Shown here in pieces: positions 55,798 to 64,000 of a stretch of DNA of 64,000 bases. Both the position numbers and the translations under genes were made by a program. Location: contig OY744614.1 of assembly GCA_963556255.1 (NCBI GenBank), forward strand, positions 1,336,747-1,400,746, read 5' to 3'. The DNA comes from Allolobophora icterica (Eukaryota > Annelida > Clitellata > Crassiclitellata > Lumbricidae). The notes below the pieces were generated by a model. It was not told where the DNA came from, ran no database searches, and saw only the letters and a list, made by a program, of their open reading frames with translations. Numbering within the stretch: the first letter of the stretch is position 1; each line of letters begins with the position of its first letter.

Positions 55798-55895
55798 TCT
55801 TGCACCTTGACATCTTGCGGATGTCAGATCTTACGGTTCACTGAGCGTCACACAAATAAACCTAGCGAATGAACGAGATTGGTAAGATAATATAA
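55620..55895 (-). repeat. 180-bp unit and (CAGA)n array
   Basis: TGCGTTTAAAAGGTGTGTAA (55643), TACGACATCTCGTGACTGCC (55701), a CAGA array (55719-55794), then TGACATCTTGCGGATGTCAG (55808). The array sits exactly inside the unit core, between the two halves of a repeated ACATCT motif. Confidence 0.75.
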
Positions 55896-55897
55896 TG

Positions 55898-57066
55898 CAG
55901 TGGTTTTCAACCTTTTTGTAGTGACGGAACCCTACACAAGCACTCATTTGCTCGCGGAACCCCGGGGCGTTTTAGCCGTCCATTTTTCCAAGAAATTCAA
56001 GTAATTGTAACTTGTATTGTTGATATATAATGTTTAAATTTTAGAATGTTAAACTTGTAATATAAGTTTTTTGCATCTCTGGTGCAGGCTATTATAAATA
56101 CATACTTTAGTCTAGCGCTCTAGAGTAGTGCACAGAAACAATGTCGGTAAACAACATGTATTTTACTGTATTGTGCCGGCAACCAATTCTGACAGATGGA
56201 TAGAAGAGTTATAGAAACGCTGCAGGGCTGTAAGTAATTAACTTCCAAAATTTCCTTAACTTGAATTATCCTTAAGAGAATAGGCCTACTAGTCACTACC
56301 GCTTTTACCCTTGAGTTTCACCCTAACTCTACTGACGGGTATTGGGACACTCGTCCACGGAGTGCCTTGATACAGCTTCCATCGCTAGTTCCAAGTAGGC
56401 AATAGTGAGCCCCCTGGGGGTCGGGGATTCCAGATTTCGTCCTGCACGCAACAGAACGGCAACAACGGACCAACAACAATTCGCTTACAGGCGGCCGCAT
56501 AGCAGTTTCCGGTCCACTCTAGGGTACCTGCCTCTCTCCCCTTGGTCCTCTCTCGTGGTCCTACCAACGTCTGTAATGGTATGTACCAGTCCTCCGCCCA
56601 GGCTACATATCAGGTTCTACACAACGGTCAGTTAACACGGTGCAATCACAACTGCACCAAGTGGTTGGCACTCGGCTCGACCCAAGGTAATCTCAGCAAT
56701 TCAGGGCTATTGTTGGCACATCCTCCCTCTATCCCAAACGGGAACAGGTCGGGGTAATTAAACTAATTCCACGCCAAGAGGGTTGGCTATATCAGAGCGC
56801 CTAGTTAGCGTATACCCCGCCGTTTACCCGCGTAAAAATGCAATGCAAATATAAAATGCAACGATGCATTCCCGTAATAATGTTAACTATGTTAACATAG
56901 AATTGTGTTTAGCATGAACGCCGGAAAGCTGTGAAGAATTCGGTTATTTGATCATTCTTTTGTGAAATCAGTTGGTGGTTTTAAAATTTAAGACTGCTGT
57001 CGCGGAACCCCTGGCCGACGCCCGCGGAACCCCTGGGGTCCGCGGAACCCCGGTTGAAAACCACTG
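55898..57066. mobile_element. hAT element, 1.17 kb, non-autonomous, perfect 8-bp TSD
   Basis: Ends CAGTGGTTTTCAACCTTTTT and, inverted, CAGTGGTTTTCAACCGGGGT, flanked by ATATAATG at 55890-55897 and 57067-57074. Subterminal GCGGAACCCC repeats occur on both sides. No frame inside resembles a hAT transposase. The middle (56320-56760) is GC-richer and of unknown origin. Confidence 0.85.
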
Positions 57067-57069
57067 ATA

Positions 57070-57224
57070 TAATGTATCTGACAACGGCTCCGTTTTAAGT
57101 GTAGACGTGGATTTTATGTAGCAGTATTTAGTGTTTATCAACATCTTGTGGATGTCAGTTGCGTGGACGGCGACATTACCTTTCAAACAGGTAGCGAAGA
57201 ATAATAATTATTTAGAGGCTACGA
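57070..57224 (-). repeat. 180-bp unit
   Basis: CAACATCTTGTGGATGTCAG (57139), continuous across the hAT insertion with 55895. Confidence 0.6.
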
Positions 57225-57538
57225 TTACGATCAGTGAATTCTTAATGTAACACAACGTTATGTTTTACAAGTTTTTTAAAGATTTTTTTGGAATGTCGAA
57301 CCTCAGCGTGTTTCAGGCAATTCCACCTGCCACTATTAATTCAGAAGTTAGGTAGCGTGTTACCGAAATGCGATAAGTAATGAACACACCTGGAGAAGAA
57401 TGTATATAAAGCCAATTTTGTTCCAAGCAGTCGTGTTGATGCATAAGTGTTCTGTTCCAGCCACTCGCGATGGATGGATGGATGGATGGATGGATGGATG
57501 GATGGATGGATGGATGGATGGATGGATGGATGGATGGA
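57225..57538 (-). repeat. 3' flank and (ATCC)n of the globin-derived repeat
   Basis: On the minus strand an ATCC array (57538-57470) follows the globin UTR. Next come GGAACAAAATTGGCTTTATA, TAACTTCTGAATTAATAGTG and AAGAATTCACTGATCGTAAT. Shared with 46290, 47839 and 30483. Confidence 0.7.
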
Positions 57539-57604
57539 CGCTTGGTTTCTTTAATCATCTGAGCTGAGAGTAGATATCGTCGTAGGGATGCTGTCCATCG
57601 TAGA

Positions 57605-58091
57605 TCAAGCGCTCAGCTCCTGCAACCGGTAAATCTCGAGAACCTTCGAAGTGATCAGTTGGAAGATCTTACTCCAGGTCTGTCTGCACTTCCGGTCGAA
57701 GGTTCTCCGACCGAGAACCATCCTCCAGACGTCCATCATCGCCGCCTCGAAGACGTCGAGAAAGTCCAACCAGAAGTTGTTTATTCTCGCATGATGCCGG
57801 CCCAACCGGATGAGATTCTGAGTGATGATGATGTCGAGCGCGTCGAGGTTGAGGAGGACGAGGTCGACGGCTTGCATGAACCTCGAGGCGTGGCTCTTGA
57901 TGAATGAGTCATTCAGGAGGTTCTCTCTGACAGGAACCGGAAATTGAAGAGACTTTTGACCGACGAAGAGAATTTTCCGGCGAGATCTCGTGACAATTCG
58001 TGAGATCTCGCGCCAAGTCTCGCGGATCGAGCGGAACAGACGAACGGTGCTTCCGGGCAACGGACTTGACGGACGATGAAATACAACCCAT
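57605..58091 (-). pseudogene. Intronless globin pseudogene, globin-X-like
   Basis: A heme-binding globin fold. ATG at 58089-58091 gives MGCISSSVKSVA, an N-myristoylation/palmitoylation-type start as in globin X. Frameshifts follow: IRETWREI in a second frame, then LSRDLAG and VKSLFNFRFLSE in a third (Phe at the CD1 region), then the second frame again to the stop at 57605. That last part reads LLNDSFIKSHASRFMQAVDL (His in KSH = E7), NLDALDIIITQNLIRLGRHH (second His = F8), LDVFEAAMMDVWRMVLGRR and QTWSKIFQLITSKVLE. The usual globin introns (B12, G7) are absent, so it derives from a processed copy. Partial copies lie at 47440 and 27470. Inactive. Confidence 0.8.
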
Positions 58092-58099
58092 CACAACGA

Positions 58100-58275
58100 C
58101 ACTCCTTTCTTCCTTTCACCCTTCTGTCTTCCTTCCTTCTTTCTTTCCTTGTTTCTCTCTCCCTTCTTTTCTTCCTTCTTTCTTTCTTTCGTGCCTTCTT
58201 CCTCCTTACAACGTGCATCCTTTTGTTGTTCCCTTCCTTTTTCCTTGCTTCCTTCTCTGTTTCTTCCTTCTTTCC
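58100..58275. repeat. TTCC/TTTC pyrimidine tract
   Basis: About 175 bp of C/T-rich sequence on the plus strand, immediately 5' of the globin pseudogene start (minus sense, so a GGAA/GAAA-rich leader). Confidence 0.85.
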
Positions 58276-58384
58276 TCCTGATGAGCTGTAATGTAGTTCA
58301 CTTAAGTGGTATGCAAAGTCTCAGAATATTCACATACAGAATGCATGTATTCTTATCTAATCTTATCTACTGAATTCTATGGCG

Positions 58385-58575
58385 CCACAATCCTCTCCCT
58401 CGCCGTCTCATCTTCCCATCGGCAGTTTACGATCAGTGTACTCAATACAGCTGAGTTGGTTAGGGGTTCAGGTGGAGCAGAAATCTCGAAACCAATTTCC
58501 TCGCTGGCGGGGATTTGATCCACGGACCAATCGATTGACAGTCCAGCACCCTAACCACTGCACTATGGAACATTC
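58385..58575 (-). mobile_element. SINE-c
   Basis: Minus strand: AGTGCAGTGGTTAGGGTGCT (A-box region), GTGGATCAAATCCCCGCCAG (B-box-like), GCTCCACCTGAACCCCTAAC, AGTACACTGATCGTAAACTG and GGGAAGATGAGACGGCGAGG. The breakpoint at which ATC arrays start in other copies is intact here. Confidence 0.7.
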
Positions 58576-58599
58576 CTGCAGCGCGTGTCGAAAGCGATG

Positions 58600-58858
58600 C
58601 GCTCGATAACCTAGGTGCGCAATCGCTCACGAAGAACCAGAACTTCACTTGAAAGCAAATGATGAAACTGGAAATGTCACAGATGGAAGCCCTCGCATAC
58701 ACGTGGAACCGAACCAAAAGAGTTCTTCTGATCACAGTTGCAGATTGGGATTCGAAGTGTGGACGCTGAGCGGAAAGGCAAAGATGATGGGACACGGTAG
58801 CCGATTGGTTAAAGATCCTCCTCCTCTGAGACGGTTACTGTGTCGCCGATGAGAGCCC
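58600..58858 (+). mobile_element. SINE-a, copy truncated before the tail
   Basis: GATTGGGATTCGAAGTGTGG, GACACGGTAGCCGATTGGTT, then directly CTCCTCTGAGACGGTTACTG. The first half of the B-box region is deleted. Confidence 0.65.
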
Positions 58859-58859
58859 T

Positions 58860-59130
58860 CGCATACATGTTGAACGCAGCCAAAGGATTTCTTCTGAACA
58901 CAGCTATTTGAACTGTGGACGCTGTATTGAAAGGCAGTGATGATGGGACACGGCAGCCGATTGTTTAAAGCGCCGACCTTGTAACGAGGAGAGTACGGGT
59001 TCGATCCTCATACTCTAAGACGGTTATTGTGTAGGGACCTTGAGCAAGTCCTTCACTCGCAATTGCACAGCGCCATCGATAAATATTTGGTCATTAGATA
59101 GTGGCGCTTAACAAATGCATAAAACTAATA
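58860..59130 (+). mobile_element. SINE-a with second tail type
   Basis: Head-to-tail with the previous copy: GACACGGCAGCCGATTGTTT, GTACGGGTTCGATCCTCATA, GAGCAAGTCCTTCACTCGCA and ATAGTGGCGCTTAACAAATG, then CATAAAACTAATAAG. Confidence 0.75.
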
Positions 59131-59144
59131 AGTACTCTGGACTT

Positions 59145-59290
59145 GGACTAATTACCTACTTTGGCCCAGTTACCTACGTTGGCCTAATTACGTACGTCTG
59201 TCTTATTACCGACTCTGGCCTAAATACCTAAGCTGACCTATTTACCTAGTTTGACCTAATTACTGACGTTGGGCTTGTTACCTGCGCTGC
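59145..59290 (-). repeat. 18-bp minisatellite
   Basis: TTACCTACGTTGGCCTAA units, degenerate, followed by the same flank as the arms at 6670-6755 and 38690-38780 (AAGTCATTAAGAACAGACGG, then AAATAGCAGCTCCCTTG). Confidence 0.7.
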
Positions 59291-59379
59291 TAAGTCATTA
59301 AGAACAGACGGTGGAAATAGCAGCTCCCTTGTTAAAATGAAGTTTTTATTCTAAAAATGTTAAGCACATACTAGAAACA

Positions 59380-59480
59380 TACACACATGCAAATATACGC
59401 GCACATCAACAAACATATGCACACAAACACACAGGCAAACATAGGCACTTACCACAAAGGCACACATATATACATCAGGG
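59380..59480. repeat. CA-rich simple sequence
   Basis: ACACACATGC..CAAACACAC-type cryptic CA repeats. Confidence 0.7.
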
Positions 59481-59584
59481 TAATCCAAGTTGCATCGTTT
59501 AACTATCCAACCACAACTTTAATCTCAATCACAACGTTGATCATAATGACTATGTCACACGGAAGCGCGAAATTGAAATTGTCG

Positions 59585-59978
59585 TGTGATACGAATAATT
59601 TGAGCAGCTATTCGGCCGAATACGAATACGAATAGCGCACAAAATAGGTCTACCGACAACATAAAAATTTCAAATGCAAGCAAAATTTAAGTCAGTAAAT
59701 TCAATACATAAACTAAAAGTAAACAGTTAACTACATGTAATTTTTGCATCCTTCTGCCAGTCTGTGTAAATTAGGCATAGAACTAATTTAACTAAACTTG
59801 GAAATTCTCACTTACTTAACGTTCACTCCACTCGCTATAGCAGCCGCATATGCAGAAACAGATGTCACGTGACCACTATTCGTATTCGGTCCGACCGCTA
59901 CTATTCGGCCAAATACCGAATAGATATTTGGCCCACTATTCGGCCTCGAAGCGAATACGAAGCGAATATTCGGTACAG
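59585..59978. mobile_element. ATTCG-rich inverted element, possible hAT-type MITE
   Basis: The left part CTATTCGGCCGAATACGAAT and the right part CTATTCGGCCTCGAAGCGAA (with CGAATACGAAGCGAATATTC) carry clustered ATTCG/CGAAT motifs in both orientations around an unrelated AT-rich middle. I could not define a target duplication. Confidence 0.4.
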
Positions 59979-60121
<143 letters not shown>

Positions 60122-60124
60122 ATT

Positions 60125-60230
60125 TTGTGAGACATCTCGTAATCTTATTCGTAAGAGTAAACCTCAAATGTCTAAAGAGCCACTCGAAGCTGAGCGCAGG
60201 GCACCAGCTTTATCACGAGTGCTGAATTTC
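60125..60230 (-). mobile_element. GATTAC-LINE 3' tail fragment
   Basis: Minus strand: CGTGATAAAGCTGGTGCCCT, GCTCTTTAGACATTTGAGGT and ATAAGATTACGAGATG. Confidence 0.55.
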
Positions 60231-60239
60231 GAGAAAACT

Positions 60240-60560
60240 GGCGATTGAACGCGATTGGCATATATGCAGTTGATAATGGCAGCGTTTAAAATAGGGTGCA
60301 GAAGTGAATTCTTGGATCTTGTGTAGTAGTAATTTTAGTGTTTATCGATATATTGTGGATGTCATTTACGTTAAGGTCAACCTTACTCTTTGCGGGGCAT
60401 TCTACTGACTAGCGAATGAGCGGATTTGGTTTATATAGCTGAGTATAACAGCGTTTTAAAGGTGTCTAACTGGAATCGTTGATTTTATTTTAGCATTGTT
60501 TAGCGTTTAGAAACAGCTTCTGGAAGTCAGCTAGCGATCAGGCCGCGTTTTAAAGGGGTC
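60240..60560 (-). repeat. Tandem 180-bp units
   Basis: AGCGTTTAAAATAGGGTGCA (60281), GCGTTTTAAAGGTGTCTAAC (60453) and GCGTTTTAAAGGGGTCAAAC (60545). The first two are about 172 bp apart. The partner core TATCGATATATTGTGGATGT is near 60342. Confidence 0.65.
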
Positions 60561-60599
60561 AAACGCTAGAAGAGAGCCACAGACAGACAGGCTGAGACA

Positions 60600-60657
60600 T
60601 AGACTGAGACATAGACAGAGACAGAGGGAGGGAGAGAGGGGGAGAGAGGGAGAGAGA

Positions 60658-60751
<94 letters not shown>

Positions 60752-60880
60752 GGAGGGAGGGAGGGAGGGAGGGAGGGAGGGAGGGAGGGAGGGAGGGAGG
60801 GAGGGAGGGAGGGAGGAGGGAGGGAGGGAGGGAGGGAGGGGGGAGGGAGGGAGGGAGGCAGAGGCAGATGTAGAGGCAGA
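60600..60880. repeat. (GA)n and (GGGA)n
   Basis: GA array (60665-60750) passing into GGGA repeats (60750-60857). Confidence 0.95.
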
Positions 60881-60884
60881 GGGA

Positions 60885-61109
60885 GCGGTAAATGATGTCG
60901 TTGATCGTACTGTGTCTGGCCGTTCTACTAAAACCGAGTGGCATCAATCCATGTGCCGCACGGATCCATGTGTGGCTCGTATCTTGAGGTTCCCGTGTTG
61001 TCTAATCTCAGTTGTTTTCGGTAAGGAATACAACCAATCACTGGCGTGTAGTGAAGAGACTGCTTTTAAACGTGAGATGTTGCATGAGTCTGTTGTGCTT
61101 TGAAAAAGT
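60885..61109. other. Unassigned stretch
   Basis: No gene. GATGTCGTTGATCG at 60894 may be an eroded unit core. Confidence 0.35.
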
Positions 61110-61300
61110 ATGTTGGATGTTTGATTAAACGAGGGCTTGTCCCATTGAGTCTTCTGATGTGAGGGCATGGTCTCTGCATCATCGATTCCCGTCTTAGAGG
61201 ATCACTCGCACTTCATGGCTAGGAGATATGCATCCGGTGTAAGCTGGATAGAGGTTAAAATGAGAACAAAAGTAGGACGGCACCCTCCACAATTATCATT
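61110..61300 (-). repeat. E-segment
   Basis: AAACGAGGGCTTGTCCCATT, ATGTGAGGGCATGGTCTCTG and GTGTAAGCTGGATAGAGGTT, inverted relative to 6140-6395. Next to an A-repeat as in the other two copies. Confidence 0.75.
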
Positions 61301-61309
61301 ATCATTATC

Positions 61310-61720
61310 AATAATATCATTATTATTATAAACTTCATGCCCTGATACTTCTAACTTCTTTACAGTTATTTTTTTAGAATAGAAACCGAAACCAATCATT
61401 TGAAGATACCGCAATTCAAACGAAACCTTACTTTCTGTTTAACAACATCTTCTCAGTTGACGACGACCTTAACTTTCAGTGGATCATGACGTAGTGGCCT
61501 GCCCGATCTGGCGATTAAATGTTATTGAGGTTCATCTATTGCTTTGAAAAGAAGGGTTTAAGAGGTGTCTAAACCGGAGCCGTGGACTTCATTTATTATA
61601 ATGTCCATTGTACGATTGATAGGGTCGTTGACGGAAACCCGACGGTGATTTATAGGAATTGCCAAACCAGTGATTCAACGATTGGTAAATACATAAGCGT
61701 AATTCTTTTTGGGGGTGGGG
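61310..61720 (-). repeat. A-repeat, full length
   Basis: AAACTTCATGCCCTGATACT, AACAACATCTTCTCAGTTGA, TAAGAGGTGTCTAAACCGGA and TTGCCAAACCAGTGATTCAA. Confidence 0.75.
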
Positions 61721-61724
61721 TTGT

Positions 61725-62260
61725 ACTAAGTTTACCCGTGTCCCAACTTTTTGGATTGCGGGTGCCGCATCTCCGCCTTCCACTTTTTAAACAATGCCAA
61801 TCAATATTTTCTTACTGTGCCTTTCCCAGAGAGCGCAATCTCCGTCTTGTTTCCGGTATTTTGACAAAGTGAGGAGTATATACCACAAAAACTGAGAACC
61901 AGACGACAGTCAGACAGGCAGACTCTCAGCCACACAGAAACCCAAGAGACTGACCGCAGTGACCAGCTAGCAGGCTGCAGGCGCCACAATTCTGGGGCAC
62001 GGCTACACTCTTCTTGAAAAGATCTTATATCACCCTCACTCTCCGCCTTATGGTTGTCATCTTAGTCATTTCGGGATGTGGAGATATAGGTCACAACGCA
62101 AGCTTCTATATCCTTCGTCAGTTACAAGTCCGTATATAAGCCCACACTTGGCCTTGATATGACTCATCACCATCAGTCCCTCCCCCCACAATCTCAGAAT
62201 CAATAACGGTCCTTGGTTAAACATATCCGAGCCGGCTAGCTGAAGAAAACTCCTTCCGTT
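61725..62260 (-). repeat. Inverted partner of 28510-29095
   Basis: GATATAGGTCACAACGCAAG, CAATCTCAGAATCAATAACG and GAGAGCGCAATCTCCGTCTT match the plus-strand copy inverted. A CAGA-like patch (61905-61925) is specific to this copy. Confidence 0.6.
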
Positions 62261-62379
62261 GCATAATAATCATTTGAAACGTCGTTGATTTTGACCTATA
62301 CAAATGGTATTTTACTGATAAGGAAATGCATAAATTTGTTGCCTTTCATTATAAGTTACTGGCAGTGTAATGCGAAAGT

Positions 62380-62780
62380 GGAGAAGAATTATTGGATAAC
62401 CCACACTGTTTAGTTATACCCATGGATAAATATGTATCTGAGAATGACGGTGCTTTATGTAGTAATTTCAGCGTTTAACGACCTCTTGTTGATGTTAATT
62501 ACGTCGAAATCGAACTTACATGTACCATTGATGCAGCCTTCGATGTCATACCTAGCAATTGAACGCAACTGGGGCATATGTAGCTAAGCAGGGCTATGTA
62601 TTAAAGGTGTGTAACTTCAGTCGCTTTAATCATGAATTTCTAGATACAATACAATGCAATAAATATTACAATACAACACAACACACTACGACTGTGTATC
62701 ATTATTTAGTGCTGAGCGACATCTCGTGGATGATAGTTTCGTCGAAGACTATCTTAACCTTCACAGGGCATGGTGCTTAG
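62380..62780 (-). repeat. Tandem 180-bp units
   Basis: TTAACGACCTCTTGTTGATG (62465), TATTAAAGGTGTGTAACTTC (62600), a TACAA run (62645-62690) and TGAGCGACATCTCGTGGATG (62713). Confidence 0.65.
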
Positions 62781-62831
62781 AAATCCAGCGATTACATGAG
62801 GAGGAGTTAAACGAACAGGGAGACAGAAAAC

Positions 62832-63276
<445 letters not shown>

Positions 63277-63349
63277 TACTATTTCCTAAGCCTTAAAGGC
63301 TACGAGTTGATACGCGATGCTGGAAAAGCATATATTAAAATGCTGGCTA

Positions 63350-63440
63350 TCAATTGGCGCCAGTCCAAGAGCTGTCTAATGGAGGAGGGCGACGCTAATC
63401 ACCTTCGATATGGCCAAGTGTCGTTGAGCAGAAACTACAT
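63350..63440 (-). repeat. CTGGCAC-family motif
   Basis: TTGGCGCCAGTCCAAGAGCT, GGAGGAGGGCGACGCTAATC and AAGTGTCGTTGAGCAGAAAC, as at 39870-39960 and 21635-21720. Confidence 0.55.
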
Positions 63441-63494
63441 AACTACACAACTCTCTTTTAGGGAAGTTTAAGAAAATGTTTCCTGGTGATGCTG

Positions 63495-63670
63495 TTTTAC
63501 AAGATTTCGAAGGATAAAGAAACAGAGGTAGACCAATTAAGTCTACGCTGGATAAAAAATTTAAATGAAGATATAACATCACTTGGACTAACACTAACGG
63601 ACTTGCAAATGGCCGAGGACAATGAAGTTCACTTGTTTGTACCCATCGCTACCAAAGTTCTGGCGTAAGG
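63495..63670 (+). pseudogene. RTE-like LINE C-terminal remnant
   Basis: The frame reads RWIKNLNEDITSLGLTLTDL, then QMAEDNEV; a neighbouring frame holds RGRP just upstream. This is the usual GRP..RW.D..KEDI..LGLTL..A..LAQDR ending of RTE-type ORFs, here with a frameshift. Confidence 0.65.
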
Positions 63671-63679
63671 ATCTGATGT

Positions 63680-64000
63680 TAATGACAGTTGCGATGAGTT
63701 GCCGTAAGTTTGCCCTCAACGAACCATCGTCACAAGACGTCTTGAGTGTTGTGACATTAAATCCACTGCTCCAGTTGGAAACCTTTAAAATGCTGCCATT
63801 CTCAGCTACATATTCAATGGCTGGATTTCTTTAGTACTATGCGTTCAATCGCTAAATTTAACAAACTGAAACTGTAGGCAACGAAAGAGATGGTCCACGT
63901 CAGCTAAGCGCTAGACGATGCTAAATAAAAATCAACAATTCCAGTTAGACGCCTTTCAAATGGTGTTATTCTCAGCTACATAATCGCCAATCGCGTTCAA
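63680..64000 (+). repeat. 180-bp units running off the right edge
   Basis: CATCGTCACAAGACGTCTTG (63725), TTGGAAACCTTTAAAATGC (63775), a degenerate core near 63905, and TTAGACGCCTTTCAAATGG (63944), then CAATCGCGTTCAA. Confidence 0.6.

Noticed and set aside
56318..56635. Short overlapping frames in the GC-richer hAT interior
   Set aside because: 60-76 codons, no motif, no conservation evidence; only composition is unusual.

Overview
The window looks like repeat-rich, non-coding DNA from a metazoan, most likely a marine invertebrate. The reasons are the many LINE families with animal-type reverse transcriptases, mariner, hAT and piggyBac-like DNA transposons with target-site duplications, several tRNA-derived SINEs, very long simple-sequence arrays and a globin-X-like pseudogene. 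I cannot name the phylum. No intact host gene is visible. Almost everything is transposon, SINE, satellite-like unit or microsatellite.

The fabric of the region is a degenerate repeat unit of about 175-190 bp. It carries a core resembling CACAAGATGTCGTTAAACAC and a second core resembling TTAGACACCTTTTAAACG, and it recurs dozens of times in both orientations. Local labels used below: A-repeat (about 1.6 units ending in a TAA microsatellite), R-LINE (I-like LINE 3' ends whose UTR carries the same two cores), GATTAC-LINE (L2/CR1-like, GATTAC tail), RFN-LINE (C-terminus with RFN, TAA tail), and SINE-a, SINE-b and SINE-c.

Layout. 1-2.3 kb: piggyBac-like end, A-repeat, RFN-LINE end, SINE-a. 2.4-7.3 kb: left arm of an inverted duplication whose partner lies at 38.4-42.3 kb. 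The left arm carries an R-LINE, itself interrupted by an L2/CR1-like LINE with a long open reverse-transcriptase frame. 8.8-10.7 kb: RTE-like and GATTAC-LINE remnants. 11-14.4 kb: a 3.4 kb foldback transposon with fragments of an unrecognised protein in opposing orientation. 14.6-15.7 kb: a TIR element between two TA arrays. 16-36 kb: SINEs, LINE remnants, R-LINE copies and a globin-derived fragment. 36.6-37.5 kb: an 800-bp ATC array. 43-48 kb: a possible degraded exon, SINE-c and globin-derived repeats. 48.7-51 kb: a GATTAC-LINE split by a piggyBac-like TTAA element with a palindromic 152-bp array. 52-55.6 kb: a mariner remnant with long TIRs, a piggyBac-like end, and an I-like LINE with RNase H. 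55.9-58.1 kb: a hAT element and an intronless globin pseudogene. 58.4-64 kb: SINEs, A-repeats, and GA and ACT arrays.

The most interesting signals are: a globin-X-like coding sequence spread as a dispersed repeat with ATCC tails; a SINE whose 3' body still encodes the C-terminus of a LINE reverse transcriptase found 1.1 kb away; two nested insertions whose empty sites are both present in the window; and the two palindromic DNA elements.
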